Of a DNA stretch of 64,000 nucleotides, positions 10,716 through 21,272 are shown piece by piece (within the stretch, counting starts at the first letter, position 1; every line of letters begins with the position of its first letter). The translations under genes and the position numbers were made by a program. The notes beneath the pieces were generated by a model. The model worked only from the letters and a program-made list of their open reading frames with translations, had not been told where the DNA came from and did no database searches. The stretch comes from Gadus chalcogrammus (lineage: Eukaryota > Chordata > Actinopteri > Gadiformes > Gadidae). The stretch spans positions 34,628,846-34,692,845 of the forward strand of contig NC_079427.1 in the NCBI RefSeq assembly GCF_026213295.1, given 5' to 3'.

Positions 10716-12093
10716 ATTATTCCCCCCCTAGAGGGGTGCCCACAGCCCAAACCGTAAATGGTGGCAGACATGCCAATGCATGACTAGATCAAGATTCCCG
10801 TGGCGACTACAGCAGACGACAAAATCCAGGACATGCCGGGCCACTAGGTTGGCGCTATACCAAGGAAATACGCGTTTGGGGCTATAACTCCCACACCGAA
10901 CCTCCCACAGTCAAAAACCGTTATACCCACAGATGCACTGGGAGTCTGCTGCATCTTTTGGGCTAGGCCACGCCCATTTGCGTCCTATGAATATTTTTCG
11001 CTAAATCGCGAAAACCGCAAAACAGGTTTTTTCCCTACTCCTCCCACATTTCTTGACCAATCAACACCAAACTTTGCACACGACATCTTCAGACGCAACG
11101 CAAGGAATCATCAACAGTTTTTTATTCCGACCTTCGACGAAGAAACGGAAGCGTTTTGAATATTTGTTTTATTGGCTACGTTTTACGTCGAAACGCAAAA
11201 ATTCAAAGAATACCAAAAGTAGACGTCGGATCAAGTCCAAATTTTAGACACATGTCGGTGCTACCCTTAATGGCGTTCAATAAAGAATTCGGAATATTTC
11301 GCCATTAGGGGGCGCAATAAACGAGGAAAATTGTAAAGTTTCTAATTGGCCAAAAGGAATGTTCTTCAAACTATAAGGGAACCTCAAGGGGCAAACCCGA
11401 GTCTATATAAAAAAAAAATATGGCCAAGAATTAATAATGTAGGCGGGAGTTATTGGCAAAGGAAAATTGTCTTTGAAAATTTCGCCAACAGGGCGGCGCC
11501 AAAAAAACGACGAAATAATATATCTCCTATTTGGCCAATGAATGTTCTGAAAACGCGTTTTAGGCTATACTCCCACACCGAAGCTCCCCACAGTCAAAAA
11601 CGTTATACGCACAGATTCACTGGAGTCAGCTGCATCTTTTGGCAGAGCCAGGCCCATTTGCGTCAGTATTTTCTTTATGCAAAATCGCAAAAAACAGCTA
11701 AACTGCCTTTTCGCTACTCCTCCCACATTTCTTGCCCAATTGACACCAACCTTTGCACACGACATCTTCAGACGCACACTACAAGAAATCAGCAAAACTA
11801 TTTTGATCCGCCAGCGTTTGACGAACGTTAGCGTTTTGATTATATGTTTTGCGTTGCAAATCATAAAACTATTTTTGATCCAACCGTCGACGACTAAACG
11901 TAAGCGGAAAATGCGTTAGGGGGCCGAAACCTACCCACACGACTCTCAAGTCAAAACTTTATATCCACAGTTGTTCACGGTAAGCGTTTTGAATACTGGT
12001 TCACGTTGTGCCGGCGAATGCACATTTCTTGTCGATTGTGCTGCGAAATGGCACACTTCTTTGACCCTTCCATAACTGCTTGCAGTTCTAGTT
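10716..12093 (+). mobile_element. Family A unit, long class, indel-rich
   Basis: Same arrangement as 47261-48633 (CCCCCCCTAGA start, bridge, second core), but scattered with one- and two-base insertions and deletions, including in the 3' inverted repeat (CTTTGACCCTTC). No 5' module. Confidence 0.8.
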
Positions 12094-12910
12094 CCTATTA
12101 TTATTAGTACTTCCCGCTTGAAAGTGGGCCCCCAGCCCACACCGTAAATGCTGACGACATGCCCAATTGCCTGACTAAGATCCAGGTCCGCAACCGCTAC
12201 TCCAGATAACCAATCCAGAACACGTCGTCACTAGGTGGCGCTCTCACAGGGGGGGGGTGGTAATCCCGTTTGGGGGCTAGAATCCCCACCGAACCTCCCA
12301 GAGTCCAAAAACTTGTACACACAGATGCACTGGAGTCTGCTGCATCTTTTGGCTAGGCACGCCCCTGTGCGTCATTGAATATTTTTCGCTAAATCGCGAA
12401 AACCGCAAAATGTTTTTTCCGCTACTCCTCCCACTTTTCTTGACCCAATTCAACAAAACTTTGCACACGGCACTCAGAAAACGCACACGCAAGAAAGCAT
12501 CAACAGTTTTCTTTGTCCTACCTTCGACGACGAAACGGTAGAGTTTTTGAATATTTGTTTATTACTAAATTAGACGTGGAAAATAAAAATCAAAATAGAC
12601 ATCGGCTCGAGTCCAAAATTCCTACACACCATGTTGGTGCTACCCTTAGGACTTTCGGAAATGTCGGACATTTCGCCGTTAGGGGGCGCAATAACGCGGA
12701 AATTGTTATCTTCTACAAAAATTTCGCCGCGAAAACGCTACACTGACTTCTCGCTACTACTCCAACCACAGTCAATCCTTTGTATCCACAGGGTCAGTAC
12801 GTTTGAACACATGCTTTGCGTTGTGGCCGGCGAAATGCACATTTTCTTGTCGGTTTTGCCGGCGAAATGCACACTTCTGGACCCCTTGCATAACGGCTTT
12901 GCGTTCTGTT
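12094..12910 (+). mobile_element. Family A unit, short class, heavily degraded
   Basis: All short-class landmarks are present but the copy is full of indels. A nine-G run sits at about 12248-12256, directly after the CTCF-like site, and the 3' hairpin is broken (TAACGGCTTTGCGTTCTG). Confidence 0.75.
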
Positions 12911-13820
12911 TTTATTATTTAGGGGTCCAAGCCAACAGGTTGGATCCCTATTGTTTTTGATGATGTTTTCTTATATTTATTATTATAACTTCCTACCAGA
13001 AGTGGTACTACAGCTCCAAACCGTAAGGGTGCACACACGCCAATTACATGACTAGATCCCGGACTGAAGACTATGGCAGACGACAAAAATCCAGACATGC
13101 CGGCCACTAGGTGGCGCTATACCAAGGAATACGCGTTTGGGGCTATCCCACACCGAACCTCCCACATCAAAACTTGTACCCGAGATGCACTGGAGTCTGC
13201 TGCATCTTTTGCCTAGGCCACGCCCATTTGCGTCTATGAATATTTTTCGCTAAATCGCGAAAACCGCAAAACTGTATTTTCGCTACTCCTCCCACATTTC
13301 TTGACCAATCAACACCAAACTTTGCACACGGCATCTTCAGACGCACACGCAAAGAAATCTTAGACAGTTTTTTGATCCGACCTTCGACGACGAAACGGTA
13401 GAGTTTTGAATATTGGTTTATTAGCTAATTAGACGTGGAAAATCAGAAATCCAAAAAAATCCAAAATTAGACATCGGATCGAGTCAAAATTCTACACACA
13501 TGTTGGTGCTAACCTTAATGACGTTCGATAAAAAATGCGGAAATTTTCGCCACAAGGAGAATTCTCTTCGGAAAATTTCGCCAAAAGGGGCCGCCAAAAA
13601 CGACGACATTGTGTATTTTTTTAGGGGGCTAAAAAACGCGTTTGTGGCCGAAACTCCCACACCGAACCTCTCACAGTCAAAACCTTTATATCCACAGGTT
13701 CACGGTAGCGTTTTGAACACATGCTTCGCGTTGTGCCGGCGAAACGCACATTTCTTGTCGCGTTGTGCCGGCGAAATGCACACTTCTTGGACCCCTGCAT
13801 AACTGCTTGCAGTTCTAGTT
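12911..13820 (+). mobile_element. Family A unit, variant with altered middle
   Basis: One module at 12921. Carries the same CACAAGGAGAATTCTCTT / GGGGCCGCC middle as 8092-9050, so the two share a private ancestor. Complete 3' end. Confidence 0.82.
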
Positions 13821-14631
13821 ATTATACTACCTCCCCCTAGAAGTGGTACCACAGCCCAAACTGTAAATGGTGCCACGCGCCAATTGCATGGCTAGATCCA
13901 AATCGGCACCGCTACTCAGATAACAAAATCCAGACCGCCGCCACTAGGTGGCGCTATACCAAGGAAAGACGCGTTTGGGGCTATAACTCCCACACCGAAC
14001 CTCCCACATTCAAAACCTCGTACACACAGATTCACTGGAGTCTGCTGCATCTTTTGGCATAGGCCACGCCCATTTGCGTCTATAATTTTTTTTCGCAAAA
14101 TCGCGAAAACCGCAAAACTGTTTTTTCGCTACTCCTCCCACATTTCTTGACCAATCGACACAAAACTTTGCACACGACATCTTCAGACGCACACGCAAAG
14201 GAATCATATCAGTTTTTTTGATCCGACCTTCGACGACGAAACGATAGCATTTTGAATATTGGTATATTAGCTAAATTAGACGTGGAAAATCAAAAATACA
14301 AAAAATTCCAAAATTAGACATCGGATCGAGTCCAAATTTTAGACACATGTTGGTGCTAACCTTAATGACGTTCGATAAAAATTTCGGACAATTCCGCCAT
14401 TAGGGGCGCAATAAACGAGGAAATTGTATATCTTCTACAAATTTCGCCGCAAAAACGCACACTGACTTCTCGCTACTCCTACCACAGTCAAATCCTTTGT
14501 ATCCACAGGTTCAGGGTAGCGTTTTCAACACATGCTTCGCGATGTGCCGGCGAAATGCACATTTCTTGTCGCGTTGTGCCGGCGAAATGCACACTTCTTG
14601 GACCCCTGCATAACTGCTTGCAGTTCTAGTT
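13821..14631 (+). mobile_element. Family A unit, short class, no 5' module
   Basis: Follows the variant unit exactly as 9051-9872 follows 8092-9050, so the pair was duplicated as a block. Complete 3' end. Confidence 0.84.
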
Positions 14632-15494
14632 AGGGGTCCAAGCCAACAGGTTGGATCCCTATTGTTTTTGTAAGGATTATTATTATACTTACAGGCTTGA
14701 AAGTGGGACTACAGCCCAAACCGTAAATGGTGCACACGCGCCAATTACATGACTAGATCCAGAATCGGCACCGCTACTCAGATAACAAAATCCAGACACG
14801 CCGGCCCTAGGTGGCGCTATACCAGGGAATACGCGTTTGGGGCTATAACTCCACACCGAACCTCCCAGAGTCCAAAAACTTGTACACACAGATGCACTGG
14901 AGTCTGCTGCATCTTTTGGCCTAGGCCACGCCCATTTGCGTCTATGATATTTTTCGCTAAATCGCGAAAACCGCAAAACTGTTTTTTCCTACTCCTCCCA
15001 CATTTCTTGACCAATCGACACAAACTTTGCACACGACATCTTCAGACGCACACGCAAAGAATCGTATACAGTTTTTTGATCCGACCTTCGACGACGAAAC
15101 GGTAGCATTTTGAATATTGGTATATTAGCTAAATTAGACGTGGAAAATCCAAAATACAAAAAAATCCAAAATTAGAAATCGGATCGAGTCCAAATTCTAC
15201 ACACATGTTGGTGCGAACCTTAATGACGTTCGATAAAAATTTCGGACAATTCGCCTTAGAGGGCGCAATAAACGATGAAATGTATATCTTCTACAAAATT
15301 TCGCCGCGAAACGCTACACACTAACAATTCTCCGCTACTCCACCACAGTCCAATCCTTTGTATCCACAGGTTCAGGGTAGCGTTTGAACACATGCTTCGC
15401 GTTGTGCCGGCGAAACGCACATTTCTTGTCCGCGTTGTGCCGGCGAAATGACACACTTCTTGGACCCCTGCATACTGCTTGCAGTGTTCTAGTT
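14632..15494 (+). mobile_element. Family A unit, short class, indel-rich
   Basis: Module at 14632. The opening CTTACAGGCTTGAAAGTGGG is shared with 18366-19227 and 42459-43355. The second CTCF-like site is TTAGAGGGCGC. The tail has several one-base changes. Confidence 0.82.
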
Positions 15495-16310
15495 TATACT
15501 TCCCGCGCTAAAGTGGGTCCACAGCCCAAACCGAACCTAAAAATGTGCCGACACGCAATTGCATGACTAGATCCAGGTCCGGCACCGCTACTCAGATTAC
15601 AAAATCCAGACACGCCGGCCACTAGGTGGCGCTATACCAAGGGAAAATGCGTTTGGGGGCTATAACCTCCCACACCGAACCTCCCACATTCAAAACCTCG
15701 TAACACACAGATTCACTGGAGTCTGCTGCATCCTTTTGGCCTAGGCCACACGCCCATTGCGTCCATGATATTTTCGCTAATCGCGAAAAACCGCAAAACT
15801 TGGGGGGGAGGTGGGGTTTTTTTTCAGCTACTCCTCGCACAGTTTCTTGACCAATCAAACACCAAACTATGCACACGGCATCTTCAGACGCACACGCAAA
15901 GAAATCATATACAGTTTTTTGATCCGACCTTCGACGACGAAACTGTAAGTTTTGAAATATTCTTTTATTAGCTAAATTAGACGTGGAAAATTAAAAACAA
16001 AAAATTTCCAAAATTAGACATCGGATCGAGTCCAAATTTAGACACATGTTGGTGCTAAACCTTATGACCTTCGATAAAAATTTCGGAAAAATTTCGCCAT
16101 TAGGGGCGCAATTAAACGAGGAATTGTATATCTTCTACAAAAATTTCGCCGCGAAAACGCTACACTGACTTCTCGCTACTCCACAGGTTCAGGGTAGCGT
16201 TTTGAACACATGCTTCGCGTTTTTTCCGGCGAAATGCACATTTCTTGTCGCGTTGTGCCGGCGAAATGCACACTTCTTGGACCCCTGCATAACTGCTTGC
16301 AGTTCTAGTT
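15495..16310 (+). mobile_element. Family A unit, short class, indel-rich
   Basis: No 5' module. A G-rich disruption (GGGGGGGAGGTGGGG) lies at about 15802-15816, inside the stretch that is normally CTGTTTTTTCGCTAC. Complete 3' end. Confidence 0.78.
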
Positions 16311-17288
16311 ATTCTTACCCCCCTAAAAGTGGGACCACAGCCCAAACCGTAAATGGTGCCGACACGCGAATTGCATGACTAGATCCAGATCTGTTCGGAC
16401 TAAGCAGACGACAAAATCCAGACGCGCCGGTCACTAGGTGGCGCTATACCAAGGAATACGCGTTTGGGGCTATAACTCCCACACCGAACCTCCCACAGTC
16501 AAAAACTTGTACCCACATATTCACTGGAGTCTGCTGCATCTTTTGGCCTAGGCCACGCCCATTTGCGTCTATGAATATTTTTCGCTAAATCGCGAAAACC
16601 GCAAAAATGTTTTTTCGCTACTCCTCCCACAATTCTCGACCAATCAACACCAAACTTTGCACACAGCATCTTCAGACGCACACGCAAAGGAATCATCAAC
16701 AGTTTTTTGATCCGACCTTCGACGACGAAACGGTAGCGTTTTGAATATTTATTTATTGGCTACGTTTTACGTCGAAACGCAAAAATTCAAAGAATACCAA
16801 ATTAGACATCGGATCAAGTCCAATTTTAGACACATGTCGGTGCTACCCTTAATGGCGTTCATTAAAAAATTCGGAATATTTCGCCATTAGGGGGCGCAAT
16901 AAACGAGGAAATTGTATATCTTCTAATTGGCCTGAGGAATGTTCTTCAAACTCGAGGGAAAACATCAAGGGGCAATCCCGAGTCTATCTAGGAAATATGG
17001 CCAAGAATTATTAATGTGGGCGGGAGTTATTTGGAAAAGGAAAATTGTCTTCGTAAAATTTCGCCAACAGGGCGGCGCCAAAAAACGACAACATTATCTA
17101 TCTCCCATTTGGCCAATGGAATGTTCTGAAAACGCGTTTTAGGCTATAACTCCCACACCGAAGCTCCCACAGTCAAAACTTTATATCCACAGATTCACTG
17201 GAGTCAGTTGCATCTTTTGGCATAGGCCAAGCCAATTTGTTTTGAACACATGCTTCGCGTTGTGCCGGCGAAATGCATATTTCTTGTT
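16311..17288 (+). mobile_element. Family A unit, mid class, 3' truncated
   Basis: Starts ATTCTTACCCCCCTAAAAGTGG. Core and bridge are present. The tail is cut short (CCAAGCCAATTTG joined to TTTTGAACACATGC) and stops at CATATTTCTTGTT, where a stack of 5' modules begins. Confidence 0.83.
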
Positions 17289-17553
17289 AGGGGTCCAAGC
17301 CAACAGGTTGGATCCCTATTGTTTTTGTAGGGATTTTTCTTATTATTAGGGGTCCAAGCCAACAGGTTGGATCCCTATTGTTTTTGTAAGGATTATTAGG
17401 GGTCCAAGCCAACAGGTTGGATCCCTATTGTTTTGTAAGGATTTTTAGGGGTCCAAGCCAACAGGTTGGATCCCTATTGTTTTTGTAAGGATTTTTTTTA
17501 TCAGGGGTCCAAGCCAACAGGTTGGATCCCTATTGTTTTTGTAGCGATTCTTC
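17289..17553 (+). repeat. Stack of five family A 5' modules
   Basis: Direct copies start at 17289, 17348, 17398, 17447 and 17503. Each is the 47-bp hairpin module, separated by 3-12 bp of T/A-rich sequence. This is the largest such stack in the window. Confidence 0.92.
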
Positions 17554-18365
17554 TTATTCTTCCCGCGGTGAAAGTGGAACTACAGCCCAAACCGTAAATG
17601 GTGCACACCGCCAATTACATGACTAGAACCAGTACCGGCACCGCTACTCAGATAACCAAATCCAGACATGCCGGCCACTAGGTGGCGCTATACCAAGGAG
17701 AAACACGTTTGGGGCTATAACTCCCACACCGAACCTCCCAGAGTCCAAAAACTTGTACACACAGATGCACTGGAGTCTGCTGCATCTTTTGGCCTAGGCC
17801 ACGCCCATTTGCGTCTATGAATATTTTTCGCTAAATCGCGAAAACCGCAAAACTGTTTTTTCCCTACTCCTCCCACATTTCTTGACCAATCGACACCAAA
17901 CTTTGCACACGACATCTTCAGACGCACACGCAAAGGAATCGTATACAGTTTTTTGATCCGACCTTCGACGACGAAACGGTAGCATTTTGAATATTGGTAT
18001 ATTAGCTAAATTAGACGTGGAAAATCCAAAATACAAAAAAATCCAAAATTAGACATCGGATCGAGTCCAAATTCTACACACATGTTTGCTAACCTTAATG
18101 ACGTTCGATAAAAATTTCGGACAATTTCGCCATTAGAGGGCGCAATAAACGAGGAAATTGTATATCTTCTACAAATTTGCCGCGAAAACGCTACACTGAC
18201 TTCTCGCTACTCCTACCACAGTCGAATCCTTTGTATCCACAAGTTCAGGGCAGCGTTTTGAACACATGCTTCGCGTTGTGCCGGCGAAATTCACATTTCT
18301 TGTCGCGTTGTGCCGGCGAAATGCACACTTCTTGGACCCCTGCATAACTGCTTGCAGTTCTAGTT
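17554..18365 (+). mobile_element. Family A unit, short class
   Basis: The body follows the five-module stack (CTTCCCGCGGTGAAAGTGG). Standard short body. The second CTCF-like site reads TTAGAGGGCGC. Complete 3' end. Confidence 0.87.
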
Positions 18366-19227
18366 AGGGGTCCAAGCCAACAGGTTGGATCCCTATTGTT
18401 TTTGTAAGGATTATTATTATACTTACAGGCTTGAAAGTGGGACTACAGCCCAAACCGTAAATGGTGCACACGCGCCAATTACATGACTAGATCCAGAATC
18501 GGCACCGCTACTCAGATAACAAAATCCAGACACGCCGGCCCCTAGGTGGCGCTACCAGGGAATACGCGTTTGGGGCTATAACTCCGACACCGAACCTCCC
18601 AGAGTCCAAAAACTTGTACACACAGATGCACTGGAGTCTGCTGCATCTTTTGGCCTAGGCCACGCCCATTTGCGTCTATGAATATTTTTCGCTAAATCGC
18701 GAAAACCGCAAAACTGTTTTTTCCCTACTCCTCCACATTTCTTGACCAATCGACACCAAACTTTGCACACGACATCTTCAGACGCACACGCAAAGGAATC
18801 GTATACAGTTTTTTGATCCGACCTTCGACGACGAAACGGTAGCATTTTGAATATTGGTATATAGCTAAATTAGACGTGGAAAATCCAAAATACAAAAAAA
18901 TCCAAAATTAGAAATCGGATCGAGTCCAAATTCTACACACATGTTGGTGCTAACCTTAATGACGTTCGATAAAATTTCGGACAATTTCGCCATTAGAGGG
19001 CGCAATAAACGAGGAAATTGTATATCTTCTACAAAATTTTGCCGCGAAAACGCTACACTGACTTCTCGCTACTCCTACCACAGTCGAATCCTTTGTATCC
19101 ACAAGTTCAGGGTAGCGTTTTGAACACATGCTTCGCGTTGTGCCGGCGAAATTCACATTTCTTGTCGCGTTGTGCCGGCGAAATGCACACTTCTTGGACC
19201 CCTGCATAACTGCTTGCAGTTCTAGTT
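18366..19227 (+). mobile_element. Family A unit, short class
   Basis: Module at 18366, complete body and 3' end. The first CTCF-like site is weakened (CCCCTAGGTGGCGCTACC). Nearly identical to 42518-43355 on the other side of the family B block. Confidence 0.88.
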
Positions 19228-20043
19228 CCTATTATTCTTACCTCCCTAAAAGTGGTACCACAGCCCAAACCGTAAATGGTGCCGACACGCGAATTGCATG
19301 ACTAGATCCAGATCTGTTCGGACTAAGCAGACGACAAAATCCAGACACGCCGGTCCCTAGGTGGCGCTATACCAAGGAATACGCGTTTGGGGCTATAACT
19401 CCCACACCGAACCTCCCAGAGTCCAAAAACTTGTACACACAGATGCACTGGAGTCTGCTGCATCTTTTGGCCTAGGCCACGCCCATTTGCGTCTATGAAT
19501 ATTTTTCGCTAAATCGCGAAAACCGCAAAACTGTTTTTTCCCTACTCCTCCCACAATTTTTGACCAATCGACACCAAACTTTGCACACGACATCTTCCGA
19601 CGCACGCGCAAAGAAATTATCGGACAGTTTTTGATCCGACCTTCGATGACGAAACGGTAGCGTTTTGAATATTGGTTTATGAGCTAAATTAGACCTGGAA
19701 TAACAAAAATCCAAAATAATCCAAAATTAGACATCGGATCGAGTCCAAATTTTACACACATGTTGGTGCCAACCTTAATGTCGTCCGTTAAAAATTCGGA
19801 AATTCGCCATTAGGGGGCGCAAAAAACGAGGGAATTGTATATCTTCTACAGAATTTCGCCTCGAAAACGCTACACTGACTTCTCGCTACTCCTACCACAG
19901 TCAATCCTTTGTATCCACAGGTTTAGGGTAGCGTTTTAAACACATGCTTCGCGTTGTGCCGGCGAAACGCACATTTCTTGTCGCGTTGTGCCGGCGAAAT
20001 GCACACTTCTTGGACCCCTGCATAACTGCTTGCAGTTCTAGTT
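19228..20043 (+). mobile_element. Family A unit, short class, no 5' module
   Basis: Starts CCTATTATTCTTACCTCCC. Standard body and complete 3' end. Last family A body before the family B block. Confidence 0.87.
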
Positions 20044-20275
20044 ATTTTTATTTTTATTAGGGGTCCAAGCCAACAGGTTGGATCCCTATTGTTTTTGTAA
20101 GGATTTTTTTAGGGGCCCAAGCCAACAGGTTGGAACCCTATTGTTTTTGTAGTGTTTATTTTTAGGGGTCCAAGCCAACAGGTTGGATCCCTATTGTTTT
20201 TGTAAGGATTATTATTATTATTAGGGGTCCAAGCCAACAGGTTGGATCCCTATTGTTTTTGTAAGGATTTTTATT
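20044..20275 (+). repeat. Stack of four family A 5' modules at the left edge of the B block
   Basis: Copies start at 20059, 20111 (GGGGCCCAAG, GGAACCC), 20164 and 20223. The last one runs AAGGATTTTTATT directly into the first family B module, so B begins inside the T/A spacer of an A module. Confidence 0.9.
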
Positions 20276-20648
20276 GGGTGTCAAGCAACTATGTTGCGAG
20301 ACAACCTATTGTTATTGTACGAATTCTTATTGGGTGTCAAGCAACTATGTTGCGAGACAACCTATTGTTATTGTACGAATTCTTATTATTATTATTATTA
20401 TGCTGCCATTGGAGTCAATGGCAGCCCATAGAACCGCTTGGCGAAAAGTTGTGAAATTTGGCACACTTGTTCAGGACTGCCCCATTAGCCCATTAGCCAA
20501 TCTAAGGTCGCTAGCCCAACAGCTCTAGCGCCACCAACAGTCAAAGTTGGGCATGCATTCATGTTCATAACTTTTGACCTATTCGACCAATTTTCACAAA
20601 CCAGGTATCATTGGATTCCTTGAACCAAGCCCAGTTCAACACATCCTA

Positions 20649-20688
20649 TGACGTCATTGCGCCATGACGTATATGTCCGCCATCTTGG
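20649..20688 (+). promoter_or_regulatory. CRE plus YY1-type motif cassette, family B (representative)
   Basis: The CRE palindrome TGACGTCA (20649-20656), a second TGACGT half-site (20665-20670) and CCGCCATCTTGG (20677-20688), a strong match to the YY1 core, lie within 40 bp. Most B units keep this arrangement; some read ATTTCCGCC or ATTTCTGCC. Confidence 0.5.
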
Positions 20689-20958
20689 TTTATGTCAAAA
20701 ACCTTCAAATGCTACTCTATCACAAATCTTGTCCAATCATCTCGAAACTTGGCACACATGATCTTCTGGCCATCCTTGATGAAAAACATCGAATAGATTG
20801 TCAAATTCAAAACCGTTTGCCCGCTAAAGCCAATCAAATTTGGCGGCAAAGCCGCCAAACAGGAAGTGAGCCGATTTCTCAGCATCCCTTTGACATATCA
20901 TAACCAGACTTGGTATATAGACCCATGGCCTCATAAAGGTGACACTGATTTAATTTGG

Positions 20959-20971
20959 TGACCTTTGACCT
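20959..20971 (-). promoter_or_regulatory. DR1 nuclear-receptor-type element, family B (representative)
   Basis: TGACCTTTGACCT is, on the minus strand, AGGTCA-A-AGGTCA, the consensus DR1 for RXR heterodimers, HNF4 and COUP-TF. It abuts the CTCF-like core. The second internal copy reads TGACCATTGACCT. Confidence 0.45.
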
Positions 20972-21253
20972 GTAGGGGGCGCTGTTATTAATGTCCATGT
21001 GTTTTGACCTCTTTCTCTTCACATGAGTACATTTACAACTTATTTCAATGTCTGGTGATACTATCAGACCTCCCGTATAGCTAGTATATTATAACTTGCA
21101 CAAATATCCGCGACAGCCAATGATATTCAACCGCGAAGCCGCCAAACTGGAAAAAACGCCAATATCTCAGTATCCCTTGGACAAATCATAACCAAACTTG
21201 ATACATAGACCCATAACATCATTATGGGGACACTCAATGAATTTGGTGACCAT

Positions 21254-21272
21254 TGACCTCTAGGGGGCGCTA
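21254..21272 (+). promoter_or_regulatory. CTCF-like motif, family B site 2 (representative)
   Basis: TGACCTCTAGGGGGCGCTA matches the CTCF consensus at 16 of 19 positions. Every family B unit has two such sites 288 bp apart, in the same orientation. Confidence 0.55.

Noticed and set aside
17289..17553. CRISPR-like array of about 47-bp repeats
   Set aside because: Spacers are 3-12 bp of T/A-rich sequence and not unique. The same module caps full transposon units elsewhere, and the context is eukaryotic repeat DNA.
1..20275. Simple centromeric or classical satellite
   Set aside because: Unit lengths vary widely (about 0.6-1.5 kb), units carry transposon-type termini and hairpins, and junctions are often truncated. 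A role as array DNA is possible, but the origin is mobile.
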